In this document: positions 7,940 through 17,015 of the stretch, in pieces
Position numbering within the stretch: the stretch's first letter is position 1
Layout: the number at the start of each line of letters is the position of its first letter
NCBI RefSeq assembly: GCF_029109325.1
Contig: NZ_JAQKQJ010000010.1
Span: 1,240,001 to 1,304,000 of the forward strand
Direction of reading: 5' to 3'
Source of the DNA: Nodosilinea sp. PGN35
Lineage (GTDB): Bacteria; Cyanobacteriota; Cyanobacteriia; Phormidesmidales; Phormidesmidaceae
DNA: 64,000 bases
Program-made: the position numbers and the translations under genes
The notes under the pieces: generated by a model
Database searches by the model: none
Seen by the model: only the letters and a program-made list of their open reading frames with translations
Told to the model about the DNA's origin: nothing

Positions 7940-9073
7940 CTAGGTTGGCTGCACCAGGTTTTCGCCCCCGGACACTACCCGAATCGACTCAATGCGATCG
8001 CCCTGGGTCATCTGGTCAAGCACCTCTTTGTTGTCCACCACGTAGCCAAATACCGAGTAGCGTCCGTCCAGCAGGTTGAGGCCCGCCGGGGTCATTTCCG
8101 GCTCAAACAAAAAGAAGAAAAACTGTGACGAGCCGCCGTTGGGCTCGCTGTTGGGTCGGGCCATCCCCAGGGTGCCAAAGGCCGAAAAGGGCAGGGCGGG
8201 GGCATCTAAAAAGCGGCCCAGTTCTTCCAGGGTGTTGCCGTAGACTGGCGCGTCGTCGCCCTTGACTAAAATCTCCAGGGGAATTGCCCGATAGGTCTTG
8301 GTTTTGGGGTCAACAAAGCCGTCCTCGGGGCCGGCGGGGTCGCCGGTTTGCAGCACGTAGTTGTCCTCGGCGCGGGTGAACTCCATGCCGTCGTAAAAGC
8401 CCCGCTGCACCAGATCGATGAAGTTGCCGCCGGTCACCGGGGCGCTGTAGCCGTCGATCACCGCCTGCATGGTGCCTTTGTTAGTGGCAATTTCGACCGT
8501 GGCGCGCCCCTTGAGCTGGGGCAGGTGGCTGTACTCCTCCGGCACCTCGAAGGGAAAGGCCTTCACCATCAGCTCTTCGATGCGGCTGACATCGTCGAGC
8601 ATAGCGGTGCGCTTGGCCTGCACGGTAATGCGATCGCGCAGTTCCACCGCCTCCTTGAGGGGCACCAGCTGGGCCTGAAGGTCGTCGAGGTAGGAAATTG
8701 CCGCCGCCCGCTTGCCGTCGGGCACCGCCGCCAGTATGGCTTCGCGGCCCCGCAGCAGCACTCGCTCCAGCTTGGTTAGATCCTTGGCCATGGGGCCCCA
8801 ACGCTTGCTGCGCAGCCAGTCTGACAGACCTTCCAGAGTGGCCTGCACCGTGCGAATGTCAGCGTTGTCGATGGGTAGCGAGTAGCGCAGCAGGGCACGA
8901 CCGTCGGTAATCGCATTGCCGGGAGGCAGGTAGGCCACCACTGGCCCCCCCAGCGTAGCCGCAGGCATTGCCAGAGCCGGAGCCAGCGAACCCAGCCACA
9001 CCCCCACCACCACGGCCAACCCCCACCCCAGCTGCACCAGGGTGGCCCAGCCCAAACTCTGCCGTTGATTCAT
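7940..9073 (-). CDS. Lumenal/periplasmic cyclophilin-type peptidyl-prolyl isomerase (CYP38/TLP40 type)
   Basis: Predicted proline cis-trans isomerase or chaperone, exported across the thylakoid or plasma membrane. From ATG at 9073 the signal peptide is clear (hydrophobic core then APALA, cut before MPAATLG). About residues 55-160 form a helical domain as in plant CYP38; about 175-377 are the cyclophilin barrel, including GGNFIDLVQRGFYDGMEFTR and SSQFFFFL. In plants the homologue assists assembly of photosystem II; the same role here is inference. The frame is open to 9160, but the longer version would bury the signal peptide. Confidence 0.88.
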   Translation of the reverse strand: MNQRQSLGWATLVQLGWGLAVVVGVWLGSLAPALAMPAATLGGPVVAYLPPGNAITDGRALLRYSLPIDNADIRTVQATLEGLSDWLRSKRWGPMAKDLTKLERVLLRGREAILAAVPDGKRAAAISYLDDLQAQLVPLKEAVELRDRITVQAKRTAMLDDVSRIEELMVKAFPFEVPEEYSHLPQLKGRATVEIATNKGTMQAVIDGYSAPVTGGNFIDLVQRGFYDGMEFTRAEDNYVLQTGDPAGPEDGFVDPKTKTYRAIPLEILVKGDDAPVYGNTLEELGRFLDAPALPFSAFGTLGMARPNSEPNGGSSQFFFFLFEPEMTPAGLNLLDGRYSVFGYVVDNKEVLDQMTQGDRIESIRVVSGGENLVQPT

Positions 9074-9322
9074 CCCACGCATATCCTTGGCCATAACTCC
9101 TTGCTCCGCCGCGGTCGGCCGTTCACCACGGGCGCAGTGCGCCCCTAACAATCTTGTCATACTCTGGCGGCTCCTAGGCCGGAACTCGCGCCCCGGCCCG
9201 CAGTCTAGACGCGCTGACGCACCCCTGACCCTTTTGCTGGTTAAGGCTAAATCCTGTGGGAAATGGCCACAGGGGGGTAAAATGAATTGCCAAACTTAAC
9301 GACTGTCCCCGCAGCCAGCGCC

Positions 9323-9880
9323 ATGATTTCCAGCAACGATTTTCGCACCGGTACCTCTATTGAGCTAGACGGCTCCGTCTGGCGCGTGGTCGAATTTCTC
9401 CACGTCAAACCCGGCAAGGGGTCGGCCTTTGTGCGCACCAAGCTCAAGAACGTCAAAACTGGCAACACCGTCGAAAAAACCTTTCGAGCTGGTGAGACGG
9501 TGCCCCAGGCCGTGATCGAAAAGAAAGACATGCAGCACACCTACCGGGACGGCGAAGACCTGGTGTTTATGGATATGGAGACCTACGAGGAAGTGCGCCT
9601 CACCACCGACGAAATTGGTTCCCAGGTGAAGTACCTCAAGGAAGAGATGAGCGTCAGCGTCGTCAGCTGGAACGGTCAGATTCTTGAGGTTGAGCTGCCC
9701 AACTCCATCGTGCTGGAGGTCACTCAAACCGACCCCGGCGTCAAGGGCGACACCGCCACCGGGGGCACCAAGCCCGCCATTCTCGAAACCGGTGCCCAGG
9801 TGATGGTGCCGCTGTTTATCTCCATCGGCGAGCGCATCAAAGTAGACACCCGCACCGATGCCTACCTGGGCCGCGAGTAG
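9323..9880 (+). CDS. efp: Elongation factor P
   Basis: Relieves ribosome stalling at polyproline stretches. The 185 residues show the three-domain EF-P layout: KOW-like N-domain, then two OB-folds ending in [14 protein letters not shown]. The loop lysine is Lys32 in KPGKG. ATG at 9323 gives the family length and N-terminus ([10 protein letters not shown]); the upstream TTG at 9287 adds 12 unsupported residues. It starts a same-strand run efp-accB-pyrF with short gaps. Confidence 0.96.
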   Translation: MISSNDFRTGTSIELDGSVWRVVEFLHVKPGKGSAFVRTKLKNVKTGNTVEKTFRAGETVPQAVIEKKDMQHTYRDGEDLVFMDMETYEEVRLTTDEIGSQVKYLKEEMSVSVVSWNGQILEVELPNSIVLEVTQTDPGVKGDTATGGTKPAILETGAQVMVPLFISIGERIKVDTRTDAYLGRE

Positions 9881-9970
9881 GCGAGTGCCCAGCGCCCTGA
9901 CGCTTGCGGCCTGATGCCGCTGCCTAAGCTTTGGCCCATTGCCCCTGTCAGACCGTACGAGATTTACGCC

Positions 9971-10465
9971 GTGGAATTAAGCGTCACCGATTTACGAGAG
10001 TTAGTTACCGCCCTGAACCAGAGCGACATTGTTGAGCTCACCCTCAAGGGCGCAGACTTTGAACTCACCCTACGCAAGCCAGGGGCGATGGTGTCGGCGA
10101 GTGCACCGGCCCCGATCGCGCCCCGAGCCATAGAGGGGGCCGCCCCCAGCCCGCCGCCACCGGTTGAGCCGGTGATCCCGGCGGCCCCGGCGACTCCGGC
10201 GACCCCACCGGGCAAGGGCAGCGATCTGCTGTCGATCACGTCTCCCATGGTGGGCACCTTCTACCGATCGCCCGCCCCGGAGGAACCGGCGTTTGTGGGG
10301 GTGGGCGATCGCATCAGCAGCGGCCAAACGGTGTGCATCATCGAGGCCATGAAGCTGATGAACGAGCTAGAGGCCGAGATCAGCGGCGAAATCGTCGAAA
10401 TTTTGGTCGAAAATGCCCAGCCCGTAGAGTTCGGCCAAACTCTCATGCTGGTACGCCCCCTCTGA
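9971..10465 (+). CDS. accB: Acetyl-CoA carboxylase biotin carboxyl carrier protein
   Basis: Carries biotin between biotin carboxylase and carboxyltransferase in the first step of fatty acid synthesis. Seen: an N-terminal conserved helix ([17 protein letters not shown]), a long Pro/Ala linker (about 40-85) and a C-terminal biotinyl domain with the target lysine in [11 protein letters not shown] at 9971 matches cyanobacterial N-termini; the frame is open from ATG at 9914, which would add 19 residues. It follows efp by 90 nt and precedes pyrF by 30 nt. Confidence 0.95.
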   Translation: MELSVTDLRELVTALNQSDIVELTLKGADFELTLRKPGAMVSASAPAPIAPRAIEGAAPSPPPPVEPVIPAAPATPATPPGKGSDLLSITSPMVGTFYRSPAPEEPAFVGVGDRISSGQTVCIIEAMKLMNELEAEISGEIVEILVENAQPVEFGQTLMLVRPL

Positions 10466-10495
10466 ATGTTGCCCCCGTAGCCCCGTCCCCAGCCT

Positions 10496-11233
10496 ATGAC
10501 CGTTGATCAGCGCATTGCTCAGCGCATCATTGTGCCCCTGGATTTGCCTTCGGCCCCGGCGGCCCTGGCCCTGGTCGATGCCCTGCCCCAGGTGAGCTTT
10601 TGGAAGGTGGGGCTGGAGCTGTTTGTCAGCAGCGGGCCGGGCCTGATTCAGGAGCTGAAGGCGCGGCGGAAGCGTGTTTTTCTAGACCTCAAGCTGCACG
10701 ACATTCCCAACACTATGGCCGGGGCCTGCGGGGCGGCGGGCCGCTACGGGGTCGATCTGGTGACTATTCACGCGGCGGCGGGCAAAGCGGCCATGGAAGC
10801 TGCCCAGCGGGCGGCGATCGCCGCCGCCGAGGCCGTGGGTCTAGAGCCTCCCCTGGTGCTGGCCGTTACCCTGCTGACCAGCATTGCTCCCCGCACCCTG
10901 GCCTTTGAGCTAAAAATTCCCATCGAGCCTACCGACTACGTTTTACAAATGGCGCTGCTGGCCCAGGAGAGCGGTCTCGGCGGCGTGGTCTGCTCGCCCC
11001 AGGAGGCCAGCCAGCTGCGGCGGTTTTTGCCCGCCGATTTTGTTTTAGTGTGCCCGGGGGTGCGCCCCACCTGGGCCGACAGCCAAGACCAGCGCCGCAC
11101 CATGAGCCCAGTTCAGGCTCTCAATGCCGGGGCCACCTGTCTGGTGATTGGTCGCCCCATCACCACCGCCCCCGACCCCGCCGCCGCCTTTGCGCGCATC
11201 TGCGAAGAATGCTCCACCGCGATCGCCCCCTAG
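10496..11233 (+). CDS. pyrF: Orotidine 5'-phosphate decarboxylase
   Basis: Decarboxylates OMP to UMP, the last step of pyrimidine synthesis. The 245-residue TIM barrel carries the catalytic Asp-Lys-Asp network in [11 protein letters not shown], the substrate-binding start IVPLDLP and the phosphate-loop region [20 protein letters not shown]. Its last 25 bases overlap the start of the next gene in another frame. Confidence 0.96.
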   Translation: MTVDQRIAQRIIVPLDLPSAPAALALVDALPQVSFWKVGLELFVSSGPGLIQELKARRKRVFLDLKLHDIPNTMAGACGAAGRYGVDLVTIHAAAGKAAMEAAQRAAIAAAEAVGLEPPLVLAVTLLTSIAPRTLAFELKIPIEPTDYVLQMALLAQESGLGGVVCSPQEASQLRRFLPADFVLVCPGVRPTWADSQDQRRTMSPVQALNAGATCLVIGRPITTAPDPAAAFARICEECSTAIAP

Positions 11234-11877
11234 CCCATCGAGCGGCCCTGGTGGGGAGTACCGCACTGCTGTTGGCCCTGGGCGGCGGGCTCCAGGCCCA
11301 GGAGCCCGCGCCGGGTGGGTATCTGCGACCTACCAACCCCTGCCCGAACGACCCTCAGGTACTCGCCACCCAGCTGTTGGCTGACCTGCCCAGCTATGCC
11401 AATCGGGTATCGAGCCGAAATCTAGACCTGTCCACCGCTGCCCCTCGCCCTGGCACCACCGTGCTGGTGGCCAGCGCCCCCGACCTCACCCCCCTGGATC
11501 TGAGCCAGCTGTCGCCTGGCGGCAGTGCGGCCGGTTTTGGCCTGGAGCCTGGAGCCGAGCTACAGCAGGTGTTTTTTACCACCCTGGAGCGGCAGTACTG
11601 GCAAGGCCAGTCGGTGTCCCTACAGCACCACCACTGGCTGTTTCTGGCCCCCACCCAGGAGGGTTGGTACATGGCGCTGCTGTTTTCCAGCCTGAGTTCC
11701 TATCGAGACGGTGGCCCCTTGCCCGCTGGTCGCCCCCCCACGCCGCCCCAGGAGAGCAGCGACGGCATCGTCGGTCAGGCGATCAGGCTCTGGCTGCGCG
11801 ACTGCCGGGCCGGGGCGGTGTTTCCGGTGGATGCCGGGGCGGAGGGCACTGCCCCAGGCCCATCGACAAATCCGTAG
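11209..11877 (+). CDS. Secreted cyanobacterial protein of unknown function, overlapping both neighbours
   Basis: Function not recognised. From ATG at 11209 the 222 residues begin with a good signal peptide ([20 protein letters not shown], core, then GGGLQA before QEP), so the protein is exported. The mature part is mixed alpha/beta with a compact region [20 protein letters not shown] and ends with the helix [13 protein letters not shown] and a Pro/Gly tail. The start lies 25 nt inside pyrF (coupled translation likely). The 3' end overlaps the cofH 3' end, on the other strand, by 103 bp. The frame is open back to 11050, but that part is a shadow of pyrF. Confidence 0.75.
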   Translation: MLHRDRPLAHRAALVGSTALLLALGGGLQAQEPAPGGYLRPTNPCPNDPQVLATQLLADLPSYANRVSSRNLDLSTAAPRPGTTVLVASAPDLTPLDLSQLSPGGSAAGFGLEPGAELQQVFFTTLERQYWQGQSVSLQHHHWLFLAPTQEGWYMALLFSSLSSYRDGGPLPAGRPPTPPQESSDGIVGQAIRLWLRDCRAGAVFPVDAGAEGTAPGPSTNP

Positions 11878-12986
11878 AGGGTGTCGCGCTGGCGGGCCGG
11901 GCGGTGCAGACTGGCGATCGCCCCCCGCAGCTCCGCCACCGTCATACAGGTGCCCCCCTGGGCTCCCGCCATGGTGGTGATGTGCTCTTCCATCAGGGTG
12001 CCGCCGATGTCGTTACAGCCCCAGGTCAGCGCCTCGGTTGCGCCGCTCAGCCCCAGCTTCACCCAGCTGGGCTGATGGTTGACAATCCAGTTGCCCAGGT
12101 AGATGCGGGCCACCGCCATCAGCAGCAGGGCATCGGCCAGCACCGGCTGGTCGCGCCCCACCCGGCGGCGCAGGGGCTTGGGGGCCTCCTGCCCCACAAA
12201 GGGCAGCACAATAAATTCGGTGATCGCCGCCGGGTAGCCCGCCCCTAGAGACTGGCGCTGGCGCTGGCGCAGCTTTTCCAGGTGGGTAATTTGCTGGGCG
12301 GGGGTTTCAATGTGGCCCGAGAGCAGGGTGCTGGTGGTGGGCAACCCCACCTCATGGGCCAGGCCGATGATCTCCAGCCAGGTGGCGCTGTCAATTTTCT
12401 CAGGGCACAGCACGCGCCGCACCTCGTCGTCGAGCACCTCCGCCGCCGTCCCCGGCAGCGACCCCACCCCGGCATCCTTGAGGGCCAGCAGCACGTCGCG
12501 GTAGCTCAGCCCGTCCTGGCGGGCGATGAACTGCACCTCCTGGGGCGAGAAGGCGTGCAGGTGCAGGGCGGGGAACGCACCCTTGAGGGTGTCTACCAGC
12601 CTCAGGTAGTAGTTTAGGGAGAGCCCGTCGATTTTGGCGTCGGGATTCAGCCCGCCCTGCATGCAAATTTCGGTGGCTCCCACGGCGACGGCCTCGGCGG
12701 CTTTTTTGACCATAGGGGCAGTGTCGAGCCAGTAGGCTCCTTCATCCTCGGCATCGCGGCGAAAGGCGCAGAAGCTACAGTGCTGTTCGCAGATATTGGT
12801 GAAATTGATGTTGCGGTTGATCACGTAGGTGACGGTCTCCCCCACCTGCCGCTGGCGCAGGGTGTCTGCGGTGCGGCGAATGGCCTCGCGGGCGGCTGGA
12901 TCTCGCTGCTTTAGGAGCGCTACGCCCTCAGGGGGGGAAATATCGCCCCCGGTCAGGGCCTTGGCGAGAATCTGCTCAATGTCCAT
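11775..12986 (-). CDS. cofH: FO synthase subunit 2 (radical SAM, deazaflavin synthesis)
   Basis: With CofG makes 7,8-didemethyl-8-hydroxy-5-deazariboflavin (FO) from tyrosine and 5-amino-6-ribitylamino-uracil. In cyanobacteria FO serves as antenna pigment of some photolyases. The 403 residues show the radical-SAM cluster motif CEQHCSFC (about 68-75), [10 protein letters not shown] and the CofH-type C-terminal part [20 protein letters not shown]. After the usual end near RQRDTLYG there are about 32 low-complexity residues lying exactly in the overlap with the convergent gene. cofG is not in the window. Confidence 0.93.
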   Translation of the reverse strand: MDIEQILAKALTGGDISPPEGVALLKQRDPAAREAIRRTADTLRQRQVGETVTYVINRNINFTNICEQHCSFCAFRRDAEDEGAYWLDTAPMVKKAAEAVAVGATEICMQGGLNPDAKIDGLSLNYYLRLVDTLKGAFPALHLHAFSPQEVQFIARQDGLSYRDVLLALKDAGVGSLPGTAAEVLDDEVRRVLCPEKIDSATWLEIIGLAHEVGLPTTSTLLSGHIETPAQQITHLEKLRQRQRQSLGAGYPAAITEFIVLPFVGQEAPKPLRRRVGRDQPVLADALLLMAVARIYLGNWIVNHQPSWVKLGLSGATEALTWGCNDIGGTLMEEHITTMAGAQGGTCMTVAELRGAIASLHRPARQRDTLYGFVDGPGAVPSAPASTGNTAPARQSRSQSLIA

Positions 12987-13067
12987 AGCTGCCAGCCACC
13001 GTTACAACATCACTCTATTGTGGCGATGAACCGGGCTTTCTCGCAGGTAAATTTAATTCGCCATCCA

Positions 13068-13103
13068 AAAGCCCGTGCCTCCAGCCTTGGAAACACGGGC
13101 TTT
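13068..13103 (-). terminator. Hairpin terminator downstream of the oxidoreductase-epimerase operon
   Basis: AAAGCCCGTG pairs perfectly with CACGGGCTTT over a 16-nt loop. On the minus strand the stem ends in TTTT, fitting termination of transcripts arriving from the epimerase gene. Confidence 0.6.
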
Positions 13104-13242
13104 GTTGTCTAAACGTATCTCAACTAAAAAACATCCCTTTCAAGGACGCGAACTCGGCCCGTTGGGTCGGTCGCGGTGAGATCTCGGACAAGTATTTAGT
13201 TGGAGCACTCTAAGGCAACTTTTGAAAAACTTCCTCTTTAAT

Positions 13243-13264
13243 GGTGGGCAGTGCCCACCCTACG
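13243..13264. repeat. GGTGGGC-GCCCACCCTAC palindromic repeat, partial copy
   Basis: GGTGGGC, 3-nt centre AGT, GCCCACC, then CTAC. It is a partial version of the 25-bp palindrome at 43054-43078. This motif family is familiar from intergenic regions of many cyanobacteria. Confidence 0.65.
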
Positions 13265-13318
13265 GTAGCTACAGTCGCCGGATAGAGCGGGGATCTTCTT
13301 TTCTAGAAATCTCCTACG

Positions 13319-14377
13319 CTAGCCCTGGGCGACAGGCTCCAGGGTGGGGGTAGTAGGAGCTTTGGCCAGGATGTCGCCCAACAGGTTCTGGTCGCTGACG
13401 CTGCGATCGAGGGCGGCCTCGAGGGTGTAGCGGGGAGTCCAGTTGAGCGTTTCCTTGGCCTTGGCGTTGGTGTAACGAAAGGGCTTCAGCCGCGCATCGA
13501 GGCTGGCGGGAATCAGCAGCCCCGGCAGGCGCGCCTGGCCCTTGAGCAGCTGCTGATTCACAAACCAGGCCAGGCTGGAGACGCCGCGCATCATCCCCCA
13601 GGGCATGGGGATGACCTGGGGCGGGTTTTTAGTGCGCTTTACCAGGGCCTTGGTGAACTGGCGGCGGGTGGGCAGGTTGTCGTCCACCACGTTGATCACT
13701 TGGCCAGCGGCGGCGGCGCTGCCCACCGACAGCACAATGGCCTCGGCGCAGTTTTCGACGTAGGTGACCGGGATCAGGGCATTGGGGCCAATCAGCAGCC
13801 ATTTGGAGCCAAAGTCGGCCCCGTGGCAGGCATTCCACAGCGCCTCGCGGCCGTAGATCATGCCGGGGCGAATCAGGGTGACGGTAGCGCCGTTGGCACT
13901 GCCCCAGTCGCGCATCAGGTCCTCTTGAATTAGCTTGGTCTGGGCGTAGGCGTCGCGGTACTTGGGCTCAGACTCGATGGGAAAGGCTTCGTCAATCACC
14001 TGGTTGGCGGGCGGATTGAAGTAGTCGTACACCGAGAAGGTGCTGGTGGCCACCAGCTTTTTGATACCGGCGGTGGCCATGGCCCCCAGCAGGTTTTCGG
14101 TGGTGAGCACGGTACCGGCAAAGCGATCGTAGAAATCGCCGCCCTTCACCGCCGCTAAGTGAATGACGCAGTCGACGTCGCTGAGGGCTTCGGCAATGCC
14201 CCGGCCCTGGCGCAGATCGAGGCGCACCAGCTCAACGGCGGGGTGGCTGGCCCAGGCCAGCTTTGAGGCGTCGGTGGCGGGGCGCACCACGGCCTTGACG
14301 GCGTAGCCCTGCCGCACTGCCTCGGCCACCACGTACTTGCCTAAAAACCCCGACGCTCCAGTGACAAACAGCTTCAT
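13319..14377 (-). CDS. NAD-dependent epimerase/dehydratase (extended SDR)
   Basis: Acts on a nucleotide sugar or related substrate; the exact reaction is unknown. The 352 residues show the NAD-binding TGASGFLGKY at the N-terminus, DVDCVIHLAAV, a catalytic Ser region (TSTFSVYDY) and YAQTK as the YxxxK pair. The C-terminal substrate domain includes the GREALWNACH and WTPRYTLEAAL segments. It follows the Gfo/Idh oxidoreductase with a 4-nt overlap (operon), and the pair is divergent from polysaccharide export genes. I infer polysaccharide precursor synthesis; a sterol/NDP-sugar dehydrogenase-like role is an alternative. Confidence 0.85.
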   Translation of the reverse strand: MKLFVTGASGFLGKYVVAEAVRQGYAVKAVVRPATDASKLAWASHPAVELVRLDLRQGRGIAEALSDVDCVIHLAAVKGGDFYDRFAGTVLTTENLLGAMATAGIKKLVATSTFSVYDYFNPPANQVIDEAFPIESEPKYRDAYAQTKLIQEDLMRDWGSANGATVTLIRPGMIYGREALWNACHGADFGSKWLLIGPNALIPVTYVENCAEAIVLSVGSAAAAGQVINVVDDNLPTRRQFTKALVKRTKNPPQVIPMPWGMMRGVSSLAWFVNQQLLKGQARLPGLLIPASLDARLKPFRYTNAKAKETLNWTPRYTLEAALDRSVSDQNLLGDILAKAPTTPTLEPVAQG

Positions 14378-15432
14378 ACTCGGTTCTCCTCTGCCAGTAG
14401 GGTCTCAATCAGCCGGTTGGTTTTGTCCATGTCTTCGAAGCTCACCGGCATGGGCTGATGGTGAAGAATGGCGGTGTAGGTTTGGTCGAGCAGGCGGTGC
14501 AGGCCTTCGTAGGCGGTGCGCTGCATAACCTTGTTGCGGAAGTTTTTGACGCTGGAACTCATGAGATCCCAGCCGTTGACGAAGTGGTTGACTAGCGGCG
14601 ACAGCTGCTCACCCCCGGATCGAGGAATGACGGTGCGCAGGTAGGGCTGAAACAGGTCGGTTTCGGCATAGCCCCGGCTGCCCCGGACAAACAGGGTAAA
14701 GCACTCGGGCTTGGTGTAGCAGCTAAACCGCAGCCGGGCGTGCTGCTGACCGTTGAGCAAAAGGGCGTCGAGGTCGTCGTACTTAAATAGATCGCCACCG
14801 CCGTGGTTGCTCCAGGCGGCCGCGACCCGCTCGACCTCGGGCATAAATCGCAGCAGCAGGTAGGCCATATGGGTGATGACGTCGTGCACGACCCCGGCGG
14901 GCAGGTTGTGCACGGGGTTGGGCAGGTTGCGATCGGCAAAGCGCCCGCCCGGCTCGCGGTAGCCCAGGGCAACGCGCACCTCAACCTCTTGCACCTCCCC
15001 CAGGGTGCCGTCTTTGACCATTTCTTCAATGTTGAGAATGGCTTCGTTAAAGCGGTAGTTGTGGTTTTCGATCAGGTGCAGGTTTTTCGCCTGGGCCAGG
15101 TGCCAGAGATTTTTGAAATCCTCGTAGGTGGGCGTAATCGGCTTTTCGCAGATCACGTGGGCCTGGGCATTGAGGCAGTCGGTAACCAGCTTTTGGTGGG
15201 TGTTGGGCGGAGTCAGAATGTGCACCACGTCGGGCTTGGTCTCGGCCAGCATGGCCTGGTAGTCGGTGAAGGCCTGGCCAGCGTGAAAGGTCTCAGCGGC
15301 GTACTTGGCGGCGGCGGCAGACAAGTCGCACACCCCCACCAGCTCGCTGTGGTCAGAACTGTCTAGAAAGCTCAAGTGTTGTTTAGAAATAACGCCGGTG
15401 CCAATCACCGCAGCTTTTAAAGATTTACCCAT
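14374..15432 (-). CDS. Gfo/Idh/MocA family oxidoreductase
   Basis: NAD(P)-dependent sugar or inositol-type dehydrogenase. Seen: N-terminal Rossmann motif AVIGTGVISKQHL, VHILTPPNTHQKL and the family's EKPITPTYEDF (catalytic Lys in EKP, about residue 94), then NHNYRFNEA and a C-terminal beta-sheet substrate domain. Start ATG at 15432 gives MGKSLKAAVIG; the frame is open to 15459. It forms an operon with the epimerase (ATGA overlap) and shares a divergent promoter region with the Wza-like gene, so a role in making a modified sugar for the exported polymer is likely. Confidence 0.88.
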   Translation of the reverse strand: MGKSLKAAVIGTGVISKQHLSFLDSSDHSELVGVCDLSAAAAKYAAETFHAGQAFTDYQAMLAETKPDVVHILTPPNTHQKLVTDCLNAQAHVICEKPITPTYEDFKNLWHLAQAKNLHLIENHNYRFNEAILNIEEMVKDGTLGEVQEVEVRVALGYREPGGRFADRNLPNPVHNLPAGVVHDVITHMAYLLLRFMPEVERVAAAWSNHGGGDLFKYDDLDALLLNGQQHARLRFSCYTKPECFTLFVRGSRGYAETDLFQPYLRTVIPRSGGEQLSPLVNHFVNGWDLMSSSVKNFRNKVMQRTAYEGLHRLLDQTYTAILHHQPMPVSFEDMDKTNRLIETLLAEENRV

Positions 15433-15825
15433 TGAAGATACCTGTAGCAAACCAGCCAAAATTAACCATAGGGATGTATCTAAGCCAAAAAATTAGCTAT
15501 GCAGGGCTAAGTGTACCCATTCCTAACTGCTGTACAGACTATACGGCTGCGCTCAGCTGGGGTGAGACGAGCCGGATATATTGCTGAAAAATTCCAAATC
15601 CCTGGCTGCACCGTGAAGCTTCTACAAATAAAACTAATACTTGAGCTGTGTCGCTATACCCCTGGGGGGATATTGCTGCGATCGCCACCCCACCGCAGGC
15701 CGCAGTCAGACCGTGCTCAAAGCGACAGGCCTACTCTTCGCGCCCCTGGCCCTGACCCACCGACGGAAAAATGGGGCAATATTGGGTATTCGCCCCTGGC
15801 GATCGCGTCCCCTCGGTTTAAAGCT
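15433..15825. other. Divergent intergenic region between oxidoreductase and Wza-like genes
   Basis: About 390 bp without a recognised gene. The frame of the downstream export gene stays open back to 15511, but those residues show no signal peptide or family similarity. Promoters for both divergent units should lie here. No operator was recognised. Confidence 0.45.
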
Positions 15826-16992
15826 ATGGTCTTTTGTGGTTCAGCCCGTTGCTGGGGCGCTGGAGCGCTGGGGTGCTGGGGCGGCCTGGCGGGCCTCTGG
15901 CTGGCGATGGCGATCGCCCCAGCCCTGGCCCAAACCCCGCCCGCAGACTCCCCCCCCGGCAGCCCGGCCCCCAGCCTGAGGCTAGACTCCGTTATTCCCA
16001 ACCCCGGCCTTTCTGAGCCCGGCCTTTCTGACCCCGGCTTTGACGACTACCGGCTAGGGCCCGGAGACGGCATTTTCGTCGGAGTACAGCGGTTCCCCGA
16101 CCTGAGCTTCCCCGCCACCCTAGACATTCAGGGCAACGTGGTCATGCCCCTGGCGGGTACCCTCAACCTCACCGGGCTCACTCTGGAGGAAACCCGCGAA
16201 ACAATTTTTAACCTCTACAACCAGTATGTAGTCAATCCCGACGTGTCGGTGATTCTCACCACCCAGCGCCCGGTGGAGGTGACGGTGGTGGGCGAGGTAC
16301 CTCGCCCAGGGCTCTACCCCCTCCAGGCTCCGCAGCTGTCGGTGGCGCTGTTGACCGCCGGGGGCTCTACCACCCTGGCCGATCTGCGCCTGGTGCAGGT
16401 CGATCGTCCCCTGGAGAGCGGCGCAGTCATGTCGCGGACCATCGATCTATTTACGCCGCTGCTCCAGGGGCAGCCTATTCCTCAAGTAAGGCTGCAGGAC
16501 GGCGATGTCGTCACCGTGCCCCGCCTGACCCCAGCGGCGGTGGAGGGCTACGATCGCGCCCTGGTGGCTACCTCAACCCTGGCTCGACCCGAAATCACCA
16601 TTCGGATACTCAACCGGGCGGCGGGGGCGCGGGGCGGCGAAGCCCGCTTTGGGGCCATCAACCTGCGCAACGGCAGCCGCTTTTTAGACGCCCTGGCGGT
16701 GGCGGGGGTGAACCCCGATGTAGCCGCCTACAACCGCATTGCGGTGCTGCGGTTTAACCCCGAAACTGGATCTGCCGATACGATTATGGTCAACGCGGCG
16801 GCGGCGGTAAACGGCGACCTCACCCAGAATATTCCCCTCCAGGAGAACGACATTTTAGTGGTCGATCGCAATCTGCTGGCGCGGGTCAGCTACGCGCTCA
16901 ACACGTTTACGCAGCCCTTCCGCGATGTGCTGGGCTTTTTGCTCTTTTTTGACTCCTTGACGAACGCGGCCGACTCGTTATTTAGGCCCTAG
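15826..16992 (+). CDS. Polysaccharide export protein (Wza-like, outer-membrane polysaccharide export family)
   Basis: Forms or contributes to the exit channel for extracellular polysaccharide. From ATG at 15826 the protein has 388 residues: a hydrophobic leader ending near APALAQ, a poly-export domain starting YRLGPGDGIFVGV (about residue 72) and SLBB-type domains (EVTVVGEVPRPGLYPL, about 155-180, and a later one). A C-terminal amphipathic/hydrophobic helix (FRDVLGFLLFFDSL) is the expected membrane-spanning helix. The Wzc-like gene follows by 23 nt. No lipobox Cys is obvious. Confidence 0.9.
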   Translation: MVFCGSARCWGAGALGCWGGLAGLWLAMAIAPALAQTPPADSPPGSPAPSLRLDSVIPNPGLSEPGLSDPGFDDYRLGPGDGIFVGVQRFPDLSFPATLDIQGNVVMPLAGTLNLTGLTLEETRETIFNLYNQYVVNPDVSVILTTQRPVEVTVVGEVPRPGLYPLQAPQLSVALLTAGGSTTLADLRLVQVDRPLESGAVMSRTIDLFTPLLQGQPIPQVRLQDGDVVTVPRLTPAAVEGYDRALVATSTLARPEITIRILNRAAGARGGEARFGAINLRNGSRFLDALAVAGVNPDVAAYNRIAVLRFNPETGSADTIMVNAAAAVNGDLTQNIPLQENDILVVDRNLLARVSYALNTFTQPFRDVLGFLLFFDSLTNAADSLFRP

Positions 16993-17015
16993 CCCCCTAG
17001 CCCCCCCAATCAGCG

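Larger units (their letters stand above)
12987..13318. other. 332-bp gap between cofH start and epimerase stop
   Basis: Holds a 10-bp-stem hairpin (13068-13103) and a GGTGGGC/GCCCACC palindrome (13243-13264) of a repeat also found at 43054. No gene was seen. It should include the cofH promoter near 12990-13060. Confidence 0.6.
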
